Numbered from the stretch's first letter, positions 35,168-44,390 are shown. The stretch: DNA of 64,000 nt from Streptomyces tirandamycinicus (GCF_003097515.1 NZ_CP029188.1:3855001-3919000), one strand, 5' to 3'. Notes: generated by a model from the sequence alone, not told the origin. Made by a program: numbers and translations.

Positions 35168-38023
35168 GTGACGCTCCACTCCGCACCACCCGCCAGTGGC
35201 CGAATGCTGCCTCTCGCCCACCGCCTCGCGACCCACGGTGACCGCACCGCCCTCATCACCGCGGACGGCGAGATCTCCTACCGCGAACTCGCCGCACGGG
35301 TCGCGGACACCGTCCTGCGCCTCGGCACCGAGCGGCGGCTCGTGCTGCTGCCCGGAGCCAACACCGCCGAGGCCCTGGTCGTGCATCTCGCCGCGCTCGC
35401 GGCGGGACATCCGGTGCTCCTCGTTCCGGGCGACCACCCCGAGGCGGTGGAGTCGCTGATCGCGGCGTACGACCCCGATGTCGTCGTACGGCCGGTCCCG
35501 GGGCGGTGGGAGTTCGAGGAGCGGCGCGCGGTCTCCGCCCACGACCTGCATCCGGATCTCGCCCTGCTGCTCAGTACGTCCGGCTCCACCGGTTCGCCGA
35601 AGCTGGTCCGCCTCTCGCACGAGAACCTCCAGGCGAACGCCGAGTCGATCGCCGCGTACCTCGGCATCCGCGACACCGACCGGGCCGCGACGACCCTTCC
35701 GCTGCACTACTGCTACGGGCTCTCCGTGGTCCACAGCCATCTGCTGCGCGGGGCGGGTCTCGTCCTCACCGGACTGTCGGTGGCGGACCCCTGCTTCTGG
35801 GACCTCTTCCGCCGTGCCCGCGGGACGTCCCTGGCGGGCGTCCCGTACACCTTCGACCTGCTCGACCGGGTCGGCTTCGCCGACATGGACCTGCCGCATC
35901 TGCGGTACGTCACCCAGGCCGGCGGCCGGCTGGCACCCGAGCGCGTGGCGCACTACGCCGAGCTGGGCGCGCGCCGCGGCTGGGACCTGTTCGTGATGTA
36001 CGGCCAGACCGAGGCCACCGCCCGGATGGCCTATCTGCCGCCCGATCTGGCGGCCGCCCACCCGGCGGCGATCGGGGTGCCGATTCCCGGTGGCTCGTTC
36101 CGCATCGCACCGGTCGAGGACCACCCCGGGGCCGGAACGGGGGAGCTCGTGTACGCGGGGCCGAACGTCATGCTGGGCTACGCCCACGGCCCGGAGGACC
36201 TCGCGCTCGGCCGGACGGTGGACGAGCTGCGCACCGGCGACCTCGCGCGGCGCACCCCCGAGGGGCTCTACGAGATCGTGGGGCGCCGCAGCCGGTTCGT
36301 GAAGCTTCTGGGCCTGCGGATCGACCCCGAGCGGGTCGAGGCGATGCTCGCGGGGCACGGGATCGCCGCGCTGTGCACCGGCGACGACGAGGCACTCGCC
36401 ATCGCGGCGACGGCCTCCGGCGGCCGGGGCGACGGCGCTGCCTCGGGTGCCTCGGGTGACTTGGGCGGCCCAGGTGGCTCCGGTGACTTCGGCGTCCCGG
36501 GCGGCTCCGGTGATGCCGGTGGCTCCGGGGGACCAGGCGGCTCCGGTGGTACAGGTGACCGCACCGGCTCCTGCGGCCCGGGTGCCTCCGGTGCCGCCGA
36601 GGAACGGCGGATACGGCGGCTGATCGCGGACGAGTGCGATCTGCCGGTGCGTGCCGTACGCGTCCGGGTCGTGGACGAGCTGCCCCGTCTGGCCACCGGC
36701 AAGGCCGACTACCCGGCCGTGCTCGCACTCACCCGCCCCGACGGCGGCGAAACACTGCCCGCGTCCTCCTCCGGCGGCGACGCCGCCGAGGACCTGTGCG
36801 CGCTCTACACACAGATCCTGGACCGCACGGACGTGACGCAGGACAGCACGTTCGTCGGCCTCGGCGGCGACTCGCTGTCGTACGTGGAGATGTCCATCCA
36901 CCTCGAGGACCGGCTGGGCCGGCTGCCGGCCGACTGGCACACCACCCCGATCCGCGAGCTCGTGAGGCAGCCCGGGCAGAGACCGCCCTCGGGGCGTCCG
37001 CGCTCCCGAAGACGCAGACTGGAGACCGGTGTCGCCCTGCGCGCCGCGGCGATCGTCTGCGTCGTGGGCTCGCACATCGGCGTCTTCACGATCAGGGGCG
37101 GAGCCCATCTGCTGCTCGCCGTCGCCGGGTACAACTTCGCCCGCTTCCACCTCACGGACGCCGCACGGCGCGAACGCGTCGGCCGCGTCGGGCGCAGCAT
37201 CGCCCGTATCGCCCTGCCGAGCATGGCCTGGATCGGATTCGCGCTCCTCGTCAGCGACGACTACACGCTGTCCAACCTGTTCCTGCTGCACAACGCCCTG
37301 AGGCCGCAGGACATGGGGCCGGGCATCCATACCTGGTTCATCGAGGCCCTCGTCTACATCCTCGTCGCGGTCGTCGCCGTACTGTGCCTGCCCTTCGCGG
37401 ACCGCGCGGAACGCCGCTTCCCGTTCGCCCTCCCCGTGCTGCTCACCGGGCTCGGCCTGCTCACCCGCTACGACCTCGTCGGCCTCCCGCACCGTTCGCA
37501 GATGACGGACGCGGTGACCGTCTTCTGGCTGTTCGCGCTCGGCTGGGCGGCGGCGAAGTCCCGGACGGTGACGCAGCGGCTGCTGGTGACCATGGCCGCC
37601 GTCGCGACCGTGCCGGGGTTCTTCCCCGGCGAGCCCTGGCGCGAGGCGGTCGTGGTCGCCGGGTTCGCGCTGCTGGTGTGGCTGCCGACACTGCCCAGCC
37701 GGGAGCGTGTCAACCAGGTGGCCGGGCTGGTGGCGACCGGCTCGATGTACATCTACCTGACGCACTGGCAGATCTACCCGCTCGTGGACGGCTTCTCGAA
37801 GCATCTGGCGCTGGCGGCTTCGCTCGTCTTCGGCATCGCCTACTCGATCGCGGTGACGCGCCTGATGCGGGGGCTGCCGCTGGTGCCCGCGGGCACGTCG
37901 CCGTCCCAGCTGAAGTCCTTGTCCTTCCTGTCGTCGCTGGCCTTCGCACAGGCTCCGGGCTCCGCGCCGTCCACCCGCCCGTCGCGGTTCGCGGGCCTCT
38001 TCGGCCTCCGCGGCCGGCGTTAG
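35168..38023 (+). CDS. adenylation domain/carrier protein/membrane acyltransferase-3 fusion
   Basis: A 951-residue three-part protein. Residues about 1-530 are an ANL adenylating domain: P-loop STSGSTGSPK (about 137), MYGQTEATARM, LRTGDLARRTPEG, and the catalytic K512 in LPRLATGKADY. A Gly/Ser-rich insertion (about 417-476) splits the C-terminal subdomain. Residues about 540-600 are a carrier domain with phosphopantetheine serine S569 in GLGGDSLSYVEM. Residues about 617-930 are a multi-pass acyltransferase-3 domain with R625/H636 and WFIEALVYILVA. The arrangement implies activating an acid, loading it on the carrier and passing it to a membrane-exposed acceptor. An iron box at its promoter and the divergent ferric transporter suggest a role in iron limitation. 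Substrate and product are unknown. Confidence 0.85.
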   Translation: MTLHSAPPASGRMLPLAHRLATHGDRTALITADGEISYRELAARVADTVLRLGTERRLVLLPGANTAEALVVHLAALAAGHPVLLVPGDHPEAVESLIAAYDPDVVVRPVPGRWEFEERRAVSAHDLHPDLALLLSTSGSTGSPKLVRLSHENLQANAESIAAYLGIRDTDRAATTLPLHYCYGLSVVHSHLLRGAGLVLTGLSVADPCFWDLFRRARGTSLAGVPYTFDLLDRVGFADMDLPHLRYVTQAGGRLAPERVAHYAELGARRGWDLFVMYGQTEATARMAYLPPDLAAAHPAAIGVPIPGGSFRIAPVEDHPGAGTGELVYAGPNVMLGYAHGPEDLALGRTVDELRTGDLARRTPEGLYEIVGRRSRFVKLLGLRIDPERVEAMLAGHGIAALCTGDDEALAIAATASGGRGDGAASGASGDLGGPGGSGDFGVPGGSGDAGGSGGPGGSGGTGDRTGSCGPGASGAAEERRIRRLIADECDLPVRAVRVRVVDELPRLATGKADYPAVLALTRPDGGETLPASSSGGDAAEDLCALYTQILDRTDVTQDSTFVGLGGDSLSYVEMSIHLEDRLGRLPADWHTTPIRELVRQPGQRPPSGRPRSRRRRLETGVALRAAAIVCVVGSHIGVFTIRGGAHLLLAVAGYNFARFHLTDAARRERVGRVGRSIARIALPSMAWIGFALLVSDDYTLSNLFLLHNALRPQDMGPGIHTWFIEALVYILVAVVAVLCLPFADRAERRFPFALPVLLTGLGLLTRYDLVGLPHRSQMTDAVTVFWLFALGWAAAKSRTVTQRLLVTMAAVATVPGFFPGEPWREAVVVAGFALLVWLPTLPSRERVNQVAGLVATGSMYIYLTHWQIYPLVDGFSKHLALAASLVFGIAYSIAVTRLMRGLPLVPAGTSPSQLKSLSFLSSLAFAQAPGSAPSTRPSRFAGLFGLRGRR
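36418..36597 (+). repeat. in-frame Gly/Ser-coding repeat in the adenylation domain
   Basis: About 60 codons of irregular GGC/GGT/TCC repeats encode GDLGGPGGSGDFGVPGGSG and similar. They lie between the hinge region and the A10 lysine of the adenylation domain. The length is a multiple of three, so the frame is kept. Confidence 0.85.
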
Positions 38024-38040
38024 CCGCCCGGCCTCCTGAC

Positions 38041-38073
38041 CGGAGAACCGGAGAACCGGAGAACCGGAGAAGG
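38041..38073. repeat. 8-bp tandem repeat after the fusion gene
   Basis: Four units of GGAGAACC (the last GGAGAAGG) occur at 38042-38073, 18 nt downstream of the stop codon, in the convergent gap before the SDR gene. Confidence 0.85.
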
Positions 38074-38219
38074 CGCGGCGCGGAACGAGGCCGTGCCCGC
38101 GGAACCGGCGGCCTGACCGGTGGTCAGGCTGGTCCGGCGGCCGGCGGCCGGCGGGCGGCGGGCGGCGTCGCGGGCCGGGCGGAGCGCCGCCCGGGCGGGC
38201 TGCCGCCGGACGGGGCGGT

Positions 38220-38987
38220 TCAGCGCTCCCGGTGGACCTTGGTGTTCGACGCCTGGGCCCGGGGGCGGACGACCAGCAGATCGATGTTGACGTGGGCCGG
38301 GCGGGTGACCGCCCAGGTCACGGTGTCGGCGACGTCCTCGGCGGTGAGCGGTTGGGCCACTCCCTCGTAGACCTTGGCGGCCTTCTCGGCGTCGCCCCGG
38401 AACCGTGTGGTCGCGAATCCCTCCGTCTTCACCATGCCGGGGGCGATCTCGATCACGCGGACCGGGGTGCCGACGATTTCCAGGCGGAGGGTCTCGGCGA
38501 GGACGTGTTCCCCGTGCTTCGCGGCGACATAGCCCGCGCCGCCCTCGTAGGTGGCGTGGCCCGCGGTGGACGAGAGGACCACCACGGTGCCGTCACCGCT
38601 GGCGGTGAGCGCGGGGAGCAGGGCCTGCGTGACATTCAGCGTGCCGATGACGTTGACCTCGAACATCTGCCGCCAGTCCGCCGGGTCGCCGGTCGCGACC
38701 GGGTCGGCGCCGAGGGCCCCGCCCGCATTGTTGACCAGGACCTGCACGGGGCCGGAGCCGTCGAGGGAAGCCGCGAGGGCGTCCACGGCGGCGCGGTCGG
38801 TGACGTCGAGCGCGTGGGCCGTGGCCCGGTGCCCGGCCTCCGTCAGCTCGGCGGCGATGGTTTCGACCCTCTCCTTGCGCCGGGCGGTGAGGACCACGTG
38901 GTAGCCGGCCGCGGCGAGACTCCGCGCGGTGGCGGCGCCGATTCCGCTGCTCGCTCCGGTGACGACGGCAATGGGCGTGGCGGTCAT
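38220..38987 (-). CDS. short-chain dehydrogenase/reductase (SDR)
   Basis: A 255-residue classical SDR using NADP(H). It has TGASSGIGAATARSL at the cofactor site with the R/RK pair of TARRKERV favouring NADP, the structural NNAG, the catalytic Ser in VVLSSTAG, and YVAAKHG as the YxxxK pair. The substrate is unknown. It is similar in type to YdfG/3-hydroxy acid dehydrogenases. It is convergent to the fusion gene; ATG 38987. Confidence 0.9.
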   Translation of the reverse strand: MTATPIAVVTGASSGIGAATARSLAAAGYHVVLTARRKERVETIAAELTEAGHRATAHALDVTDRAAVDALAASLDGSGPVQVLVNNAGGALGADPVATGDPADWRQMFEVNVIGTLNVTQALLPALTASGDGTVVVLSSTAGHATYEGGAGYVAAKHGEHVLAETLRLEIVGTPVRVIEIAPGMVKTEGFATTRFRGDAEKAAKVYEGVAQPLTAEDVADTVTWAVTRPAHVNIDLLVVRPRAQASNTKVHRER

Positions 38988-39038
38988 GGCGGCTCCCGGG
39001 TCAACTGATCGTTACCACCCGCCAGGATAGGCAGAGGG

Positions 39039-39374
39039 TCAGCGGCCGCGCGGCGCGTACATGATCACCGCCATGCCCGCCAGGCAGACCAGGGCACCCA
39101 GGACGTCCCAGCGGTCGGGACGGTAGCCGTCGGCGACCATGCCCCAGGCGATCGAACCCGCGACGAACACCCCGCCGTAGGCCGCAAGGACCCGTCCGAA
39201 GTCGTCCTGCGGCTGGAACGTGGCCACGAACCCGTATGCCCCCAGGGCGAGAACGCCCGCGCCGATCCAGATCCACCCCCGGTGCTCCCGCACTCCCTGC
39301 CAGACCAGCCAGGCGCCGCCGATCTCGCAGAAGGCGGCGACGGCGAACAGGAGCACGGAGCGGGCGACGACCAT
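39039..39374 (-). CDS. YnfA family (UPF0060) small membrane protein
   Basis: A 111-residue protein with four transmembrane helices and the UPF0060 signatures FAVAAFCEIGGAWLVWQ, GRVLAAYGGVFVAGS and DGYRPDRWDVLGA. The family resembles small multidrug resistance-type transporters, but its substrate is unsettled. It is a single gene on the minus strand. Confidence 0.93.
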   Translation of the reverse strand: MVVARSVLLFAVAAFCEIGGAWLVWQGVREHRGWIWIGAGVLALGAYGFVATFQPQDDFGRVLAAYGGVFVAGSIAWGMVADGYRPDRWDVLGALVCLAGMAVIMYAPRGR

Positions 39375-39473
39375 GGGGGCAGCTTGGCACGACCGGCCCC
39401 GGTGACCGGGACAGGGGGTCGCGTCCGCACCCGGTCGGTGGCGTGCCGCGCGCCCGCACCCCGTGATCCGTGC

Positions 39474-40949
39474 TCAGTCCCGTGCCCATGCGATGTATCC
39501 GTCCGGGCGGATCAGGAGCGCCGTGCGGTTCGGGTCGCGCCAGTGGGCCCTGGCGACGGGTCCGGGTGCCGCCGGCGGGGCCGTGTCGGCGCCGTCCGGT
39601 GCCACCAGGACGAACTCGCCGCCGCGCAGCAGCTCGTAGAGCCGGCCCTCCCGGAGGGAGAGGTCGGGGGCGCGCCTGCCGGTCAGCCGGTGGGTGCCGC
39701 GCGGGGCCTCGTAGGAGACGCCTATGCCCGAGATCATGCCCATCGCCCTGTCCGCCGCGGGCCGGACCGCGTTGAGGAAGCTCGTCGCCAGGGCGCGGGA
39801 GAGGCGCTGGAGCGGTGTGTGCGCCATGGCGAGACGCACGATCGCGCCGCTGCTGCGTACCACCAGGGCGCCGACCGGGTGCCGCTCGGAGTGGTAGGTG
39901 TCGAGGAGTCCTTCCGGGTCCGGGGCGTGGTCCCGCAGCACGGCGGCGAGCTTCCAGGATAGGTTCGCCGCGTCCTGAAGACCGGTGTTCATGCCCTGGC
40001 CGCCGGCGGGGGAGTGCACATGCGCCGCGTCTCCGGCGAGGAAGACCCGGCCCCGGCGGTACTCGGGGACCTGGCGCTCGTCGCTGTGGAAGCGGGAGAT
40101 CCACCGGGCGTCCCGCATGCCGTAGTCGGTACCGAGCGCCTCGCGGGCGATCTCGCGCACCTCGTCCAGCTCGACCGGCCGGTCCTCGGGCCGGGTCCGG
40201 TCGCGCCTCCAGCCCATCACCCGGTACCAGCCGTCGCCGAAGGGGGCGATGAAGGCGAAGGCCCGGCCGGTGCCGTTGACCGCGAGCAGGCTCTCCGGCT
40301 CCTCGGAGAGCCGCACGTCCGCGAGCAGGATCGAGCGGATGGCCGAGACGCCGGGGAAGGGCAGGCCGAGCGACCGCCGGACCGCACTGCGCATGCCGTC
40401 CGTGCCGACGAGGTAGCGCGAGTGCAGCGTCGCGTCGGTGCCGTGCTCGTCGCGGAGTTCGGCGGTGACCGACTCGGCGTCCTGGCGCAGTCCGCGCAGC
40501 TCGGTGCCGTACCGGAAGGTGGCCCCGGCGGCGCGCGCACGGCGTTCCAGCAGCCGCTCGACCTCGTACTGCGGGGCTATCAGCAGATACGGGAAACGGG
40601 AGCCCAGTCGGGACAGGTCGAGGGAGAGCCGGCGGAACAGGCGCAGGCCCGTGATGGGCGTGCCCTTCGCCACCAGTTGGTCCGCCAGGTCCCGGGCGTC
40701 CAGGAGCTCCAGTGTGCGCGCGTGCACCCCGAAGGCCCGGGTCAGATTGCTCCTCTCGGGCGCCCGCCGCTCGACGACCGTGACGCGGACGCCCACTGCC
40801 GCGAGGTCGCCCGCGAGCAGGAGCCCGGTGGGCCCCGCGCCCACGACCGTCACCTCCGTCTCCGCGGAGCTCCGGGCGGAGGTGGGGGCGGGGGCGGGGG
40901 ATGCGCCCGTGGCGGTGGTGGTGCTCCGGGCTGCGGTCTCCTCGGTCAT
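39474..40949 (-). CDS. FAD-dependent aromatic-ring monooxygenase
   Basis: A 491-residue class A flavoprotein hydroxylase of the PheA/TfdB type. It has a dinucleotide motif VTVVGAGPTGLLLAGDLA after a Ser/Thr/Ala-rich start, the DG motif segment YLVGTDGMRSAVRRSLG, and the GD motif VFLAGDAAHVHSPAGGQGMN. The C-terminal part is the thioredoxin-like tail of this group. It should hydroxylate a phenolic or polyketide-like substrate using NAD(P)H and oxygen. ATG 40949 has AGGAGG 7 nt upstream. It is divergent from a TetR gene, its likely regulator. Confidence 0.88.
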   Translation of the reverse strand: MTEETAARSTTTATGASPAPAPTSARSSAETEVTVVGAGPTGLLLAGDLAAVGVRVTVVERRAPERSNLTRAFGVHARTLELLDARDLADQLVAKGTPITGLRLFRRLSLDLSRLGSRFPYLLIAPQYEVERLLERRARAAGATFRYGTELRGLRQDAESVTAELRDEHGTDATLHSRYLVGTDGMRSAVRRSLGLPFPGVSAIRSILLADVRLSEEPESLLAVNGTGRAFAFIAPFGDGWYRVMGWRRDRTRPEDRPVELDEVREIAREALGTDYGMRDARWISRFHSDERQVPEYRRGRVFLAGDAAHVHSPAGGQGMNTGLQDAANLSWKLAAVLRDHAPDPEGLLDTYHSERHPVGALVVRSSGAIVRLAMAHTPLQRLSRALATSFLNAVRPAADRAMGMISGIGVSYEAPRGTHRLTGRRAPDLSLREGRLYELLRGGEFVLVAPDGADTAPPAAPGPVARAHWRDPNRTALLIRPDGYIAWARD

Positions 40950-41024
40950 GGCGGTGCCTCCTGTCGGTGGTCGGGCGCCGGGAAGCCGGTGTCCTCCGGT
41001 GGGCAACGGCGCGGCGCAGGAAAG

Positions 41025-41102
41025 TCAACGAGCGTTTGCCAACGCTTGTAGGCAACGCTAGACCCCGGTGCGCTGGCGTGTCAACGACCGTTGGCCTACA
41101 TT
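41025..41102. promoter_or_regulatory. twin operator-like palindromes in the monooxygenase/tetR divergent region
   Basis: TCAACGAGCGTTTGC (41025-41039) and TCAACGACCGTTGGC (41081-41095) share a CAACGA-N-CGTTG dyad, 56 nt apart. The second abuts the tetR -10 element TACATT (41097-41102), which is 7 nt before GTG 41110. They are probable binding sites of the TetR protein. Confidence 0.6.
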
Positions 41103-41109
41103 TGTTGAC

Positions 41110-41685
41110 GTGACTCCGGAACCACCTCCCGCCCCGCGCCGCTCCGACGCCACCCGCGCCGCGATCCTCGAAGCCGCCCGGGAGCGCTTCGCCGCGGACG
41201 GGTACGAACGCGCCACCATCCGCGCCATCGCCAGGGACGCGGGGATCGATCCGTCGATGGTGATGCGGTACTACGGCAACAAGGAGGGCCTGTTCGCCGC
41301 GGCCTCCGAGATCGACCTGCGGCTTCCCGCGCTGGGGGCGATGCCCGGACGGCACATCGGCGCCGTGCTCGTCTCCCACTTCCTCGACCGGTGGGAGCAC
41401 GACGAGACGCTGACGGCGATGCTCCGGGTCGGGGTCACCAACGACACCGGGGCCGAGCGCATGGCGGAGGTGTTCCGGGGGCAGCTGCTGCCCATCGCCG
41501 CCGGGGTGTGCCCCGTGCAGGAAGAGGTACCGCGCCGGGCCGCGCTCGCCGCCTCCCAGATCCTGGGAATGGCTCTCGCCCGCTATGTGCTGCGGATCCA
41601 GCCCGCCGTCGACATGACCCGGGAGGAGGTGATCGCCTGGCTCGCCCCGACGGTCCAGCGGTATCTCACCGCCGCGGCCCCGTGA
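41110..41685 (+). CDS. TetR family transcriptional regulator
   Basis: A 191-residue TetR regulator. The N-terminal helix-turn-helix is visible in ILEAARERFAADGYERATIR, AIARDAGIDPSMVMRYYGNK and EGLFAAA. The C-terminal ligand domain resembles the TetR_C17-type group (HDETLTAMLRVGVTNDTGAE). GTG 41110 fits a leaderless start. Divergent orientation and paired palindromes suggest autoregulation and control of the FAD monooxygenase gene. The effector is unknown. Confidence 0.9.
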   Translation: MTPEPPPAPRRSDATRAAILEAARERFAADGYERATIRAIARDAGIDPSMVMRYYGNKEGLFAAASEIDLRLPALGAMPGRHIGAVLVSHFLDRWEHDETLTAMLRVGVTNDTGAERMAEVFRGQLLPIAAGVCPVQEEVPRRAALAASQILGMALARYVLRIQPAVDMTREEVIAWLAPTVQRYLTAAAP

Positions 41686-41746
41686 CAGCGGCGCGGGACG
41701 GCACGTCCGCGACGCCCCTCGTCCGCCGTCCGCGACGGCGCGGCCC

Positions 41747-42481
41747 TCAGCCCACCGGGCTGCCGAACTCGCGCAGCGCCCCCTCGACGATCGCCTGCAG
41801 CCGGGCGTGGTGGGCACCGCGCCAGTAGACCCGCTCACAGGCCGTGCACTGCGCGAACACGTCGTACGACCGCTGCGTGCCCTGCTCCAGGTGGTGCTCC
41901 ACCGCCGCCTTGTCCGTGTCCGCGAGCCGGCCGTTGCAGGCCGTGCAGCGGGTCCACGGATCGAGAGCGGGCGCGAACCGCTGCAGCACGTCACGGAGCT
42001 GGTCGTCGGGGCGGTCGCTGTAGACGTACGCCCCCGCCCACAGCTCCCGGCGGCGCAGCAGACCCCGGTCCCGGGACAGCATCACGCGCCGCTCGCGGGC
42101 GGAGAGCGCGGCCAGTGCGGAGTCGCCGAGGTCCTCGCTCTCGTACGCGGCGTCGACGCCCAGCAGCCGCAGCCGCCGGGCCAGGGTGCCCAGATGGACG
42201 TCCAGGAGGAACCGGAGGGGGGCGCCGGGCACCCGCTGCGGGCGCTCGACGCCCATGACCCGGACGTGCTCGCCCTCCGAGGGGACGTAGCTGGTCTCGA
42301 CGCGGCTGCCGTCCACCAGCAGCCGCCCCGCCTCGGTGAGCGGGACCCCGAGCGACTCCACCACGTGCCCGAGGCTCGACGAGCCGTCCGTGACGAGCGA
42401 GGTCCGCTGCGCCCTCCGCTCCGCCGGGACGAAGAGCCGCAGCTCGGGGGCGAAGCTGATGTGGATCTCCGGTCCGTTCAC
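41747..42481 (-). CDS. Mut7-C RNase domain protein with N-terminal ubiquitin-like domain
   Basis: A 244-residue protein. Residues about 1-90 form a ubiquitin/MoaD-like domain (ISFAPELRLFVPAERRA). Residues about 95-240 are the Mut7-C PIN-type RNase module (FLLDVHLGTLARRLRLLGVD, SRDRGLLRR) with a zinc ribbon of two CxxC pairs (RCTACNGRL and AQCTACERVYW). It probably cuts or processes RNA. GTG 42481 was chosen because upstream residues lack similarity. Confidence 0.85.
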   Translation of the reverse strand: MNGPEIHISFAPELRLFVPAERRAQRTSLVTDGSSSLGHVVESLGVPLTEAGRLLVDGSRVETSYVPSEGEHVRVMGVERPQRVPGAPLRFLLDVHLGTLARRLRLLGVDAAYESEDLGDSALAALSARERRVMLSRDRGLLRRRELWAGAYVYSDRPDDQLRDVLQRFAPALDPWTRCTACNGRLADTDKAAVEHHLEQGTQRSYDVFAQCTACERVYWRGAHHARLQAIVEGALREFGSPVG

Positions 42482-42664
42482 GCCGCCAGCATGCCATCGG
42501 GGGGCGGCCCCAGCCAGCGGTTTCGGCCGGGCTCGGAGCGTTGGGTGCCGCGGACGCGTGACCGCCCTACGGGGACGCTCAGCCCCACCCGGACGCTCGG
42601 CCCCCCAGACCATCAGCCTCCGGACGCTCACCGCCCTGACGGACGGCCGCAGCTCCGGAAGCGG

Positions 42665-43225
42665 TCACTGCTGCTCCGGGTCCCAACCGTCCCCGCCCGC
42701 CTCCGGCCCGCCGAGGTCGAGACGCCAGTCGTTGCTGCGCAGCGGTGTACCCGGCGGGTACTCGAAGTCGCACTGCCCCATCAGCGAGAAGCCCGCCTTG
42801 CGGCACACCACGTTCGACGGAACGTTGTCGACGGACGGGAACGCGTGCAGATGGCGGTGCCCGCGCGCCGCACGGGCCTCCTCGACGACGGCCAGCGTCG
42901 CCGCCGTCGCGGCCCCCCGCCCCTGGAAGCCGGGCAGGATGGCCCACCCCGTCTCGTAGACCTCGCCGCCGCGCCAGCTCTTCCGCCAGAACCCGATCGA
43001 ACCCACCGGCTCCCCGCCGGCCGTCTGCACCACCCGGTACATCCGCCCCGCCCCGGACCGGTCCGTGCTCAGAGCCACATAGCGCCGGTGCCGCTCGGCC
43101 AGCTTGCCCTCCGGCTCGGGGCCCCCGAGGTGCTCCGTCATCTCCGGTGCGTTCAAGGCCCGGAGCAGCTCGAAGTCGCCCTCCGACCACGGCTCGATCC
43201 GCACCACCGGTGTCGTGTCGTCCAT
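42665..43225 (-). CDS. GNAT family N-acetyltransferase
   Basis: A 186-residue RimJ/RimL-type GNAT. It has IGFWRKSWRGGEVYETGWAI, then the acetyl-CoA loop LPGFQGRGAATAATLAVVEE, and the C-terminal NVVCRKAGFSLMGQCDFEYP. It acetylates a small molecule or peptide N-terminus; the target is unknown. ATG 43225 lies 7 nt after a -10-like TACCGT (43238-43233, minus strand), a leaderless start. Confidence 0.87.
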   Translation of the reverse strand: MDDTTPVVRIEPWSEGDFELLRALNAPEMTEHLGGPEPEGKLAERHRRYVALSTDRSGAGRMYRVVQTAGGEPVGSIGFWRKSWRGGEVYETGWAILPGFQGRGAATAATLAVVEEARAARGHRHLHAFPSVDNVPSNVVCRKAGFSLMGQCDFEYPPGTPLRSNDWRLDLGGPEAGGDGWDPEQQ

Positions 43226-43414
43226 GCCCCGCACGGTACGCGGCCGCACCGACAGTGCCCGGAGCGCGCCGAGCCGACCGCGACGCCGGGCGCGCGGGGA
43301 CTCGACCCGGTGCCCTCGTCGCCGCGTACACCGCGGGCGGGAGCGCGGAACTCGGCCCGGCCGTCGAGCAGACGGCGCCGCGGGCGCGTCGGTACGGCGC
43401 GTTCGGCGAAGCGG

Positions 43415-43870
43415 TCAGCGTTCCGGCGGACGCGTCACCGTGCGCGCGGGCGCCGGCAGTGACGGGTCGGGATCCGCGGTGGAGTCCGCGCCGACCCGGC
43501 CGGCCTCGGCGCCCGTGCGGGTACCCGCGCCGGCGCCCGGCCCGGTGCCCGTCGCGAGGCCCGGCCCGGTGCCCGTCTTGGCGCCCGTCGCGGCGCCCGG
43601 CCCGGTGCACGTGCCGTCGTACAGCCACGCCAGCCTCGCGTAGGCCTCGTCGACGATGTCCTCCGCGGCGGTGAGCATCTCCCGCTCCGCGAGCCGGGCA
43701 CCGGCGTGCGCGCGGGGGTGCTCGTAGGCGTACACGTACGAGCACACGCCCGGATACAGATGACGCGGCACCACCCCGCGCCTCCGCCGCCACCAGCTGT
43801 CGCACACCGCGTAGAGACCGCTCGCGCAGAGCGTCAGCGGGATGCACAACGCCAGCAGGACGTCGCCCAC
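43415..43870 (-). CDS. hypothetical small membrane protein with Gly/Thr-rich tail
   Basis: A 151-residue protein I cannot assign. It begins with one hydrophobic helix (VLLALCIPLTLCASGLYAVC), then a basic WWRRRRG, a Tyr/Cys-containing soluble part, and a helix EREMLTAAEDIVDEAYARLA. The last about 60 residues are GT/GP/GA repeats of low complexity. GTG 43870 has AGGAGG 6 nt upstream, which is the main support that it is real. Confidence 0.6.
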   Translation of the reverse strand: MGDVLLALCIPLTLCASGLYAVCDSWWRRRRGVVPRHLYPGVCSYVYAYEHPRAHAGARLAEREMLTAAEDIVDEAYARLAWLYDGTCTGPGAATGAKTGTGPGLATGTGPGAGAGTRTGAEAGRVGADSTADPDPSLPAPARTVTRPPER

Positions 43871-44390
43871 GCCGGACCTCCTCGGTACTCGGGAATCTCG
43901 TCTTCCGTGTCAGCACCCGCCACGGGACGTCGGCGCGTCGTGGCGGGCGCAGTCCGGACATCGGCAGCCGGGGCGTCCGGCTGGAGTCGGTTCACCGCTC
44001 ACAAGGGTGTCCGGCAACCGCGCGTGCACGCCCGGAAGGCGCCGGGAACGCGGGATCACCGCAGGATGCTCACCGGACCTTCGCCGCCCGGAGCGGCCCT
44101 GGCGGCCCGTGAGGCGGATGAGCGGGCACCGGTCCGGTGCCGTGTCGGGCGGGGTGCGGCGCGGGGCCGTCGCGGGAACCGGGCCCGGGCCGTGGCCGTG
44201 ACCGGGGCCGTGGCCGGGGCACCACTGAGACCTCGGGCGGGGCCTGACCTCGGCGAGGGCCCGAGGGCAGGCGAGAGCAGCACTCGGCCGTGAGCACGAG
44301 CGGCTCCCGGGCGGCCGGAGTCGTCAGGGCGGCGGGGACACCGAGCCGGGCGCAGCCGCAGCGGAGGGCGGCGGAGGGCGGCGGCACGCG

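Noticed and set aside
34991..37804. Minus-strand frame of 937 codons
   Set aside because: Antisense to the adenylation/acyltransferase fusion, which has clear motifs; the antisense product is low-complexity.
39001..41994. Minus-strand frame of 997 codons
   Set aside because: Crosses the YnfA, monooxygenase and tetR genes in a different frame; residues are Arg/Pro/Gly-rich.
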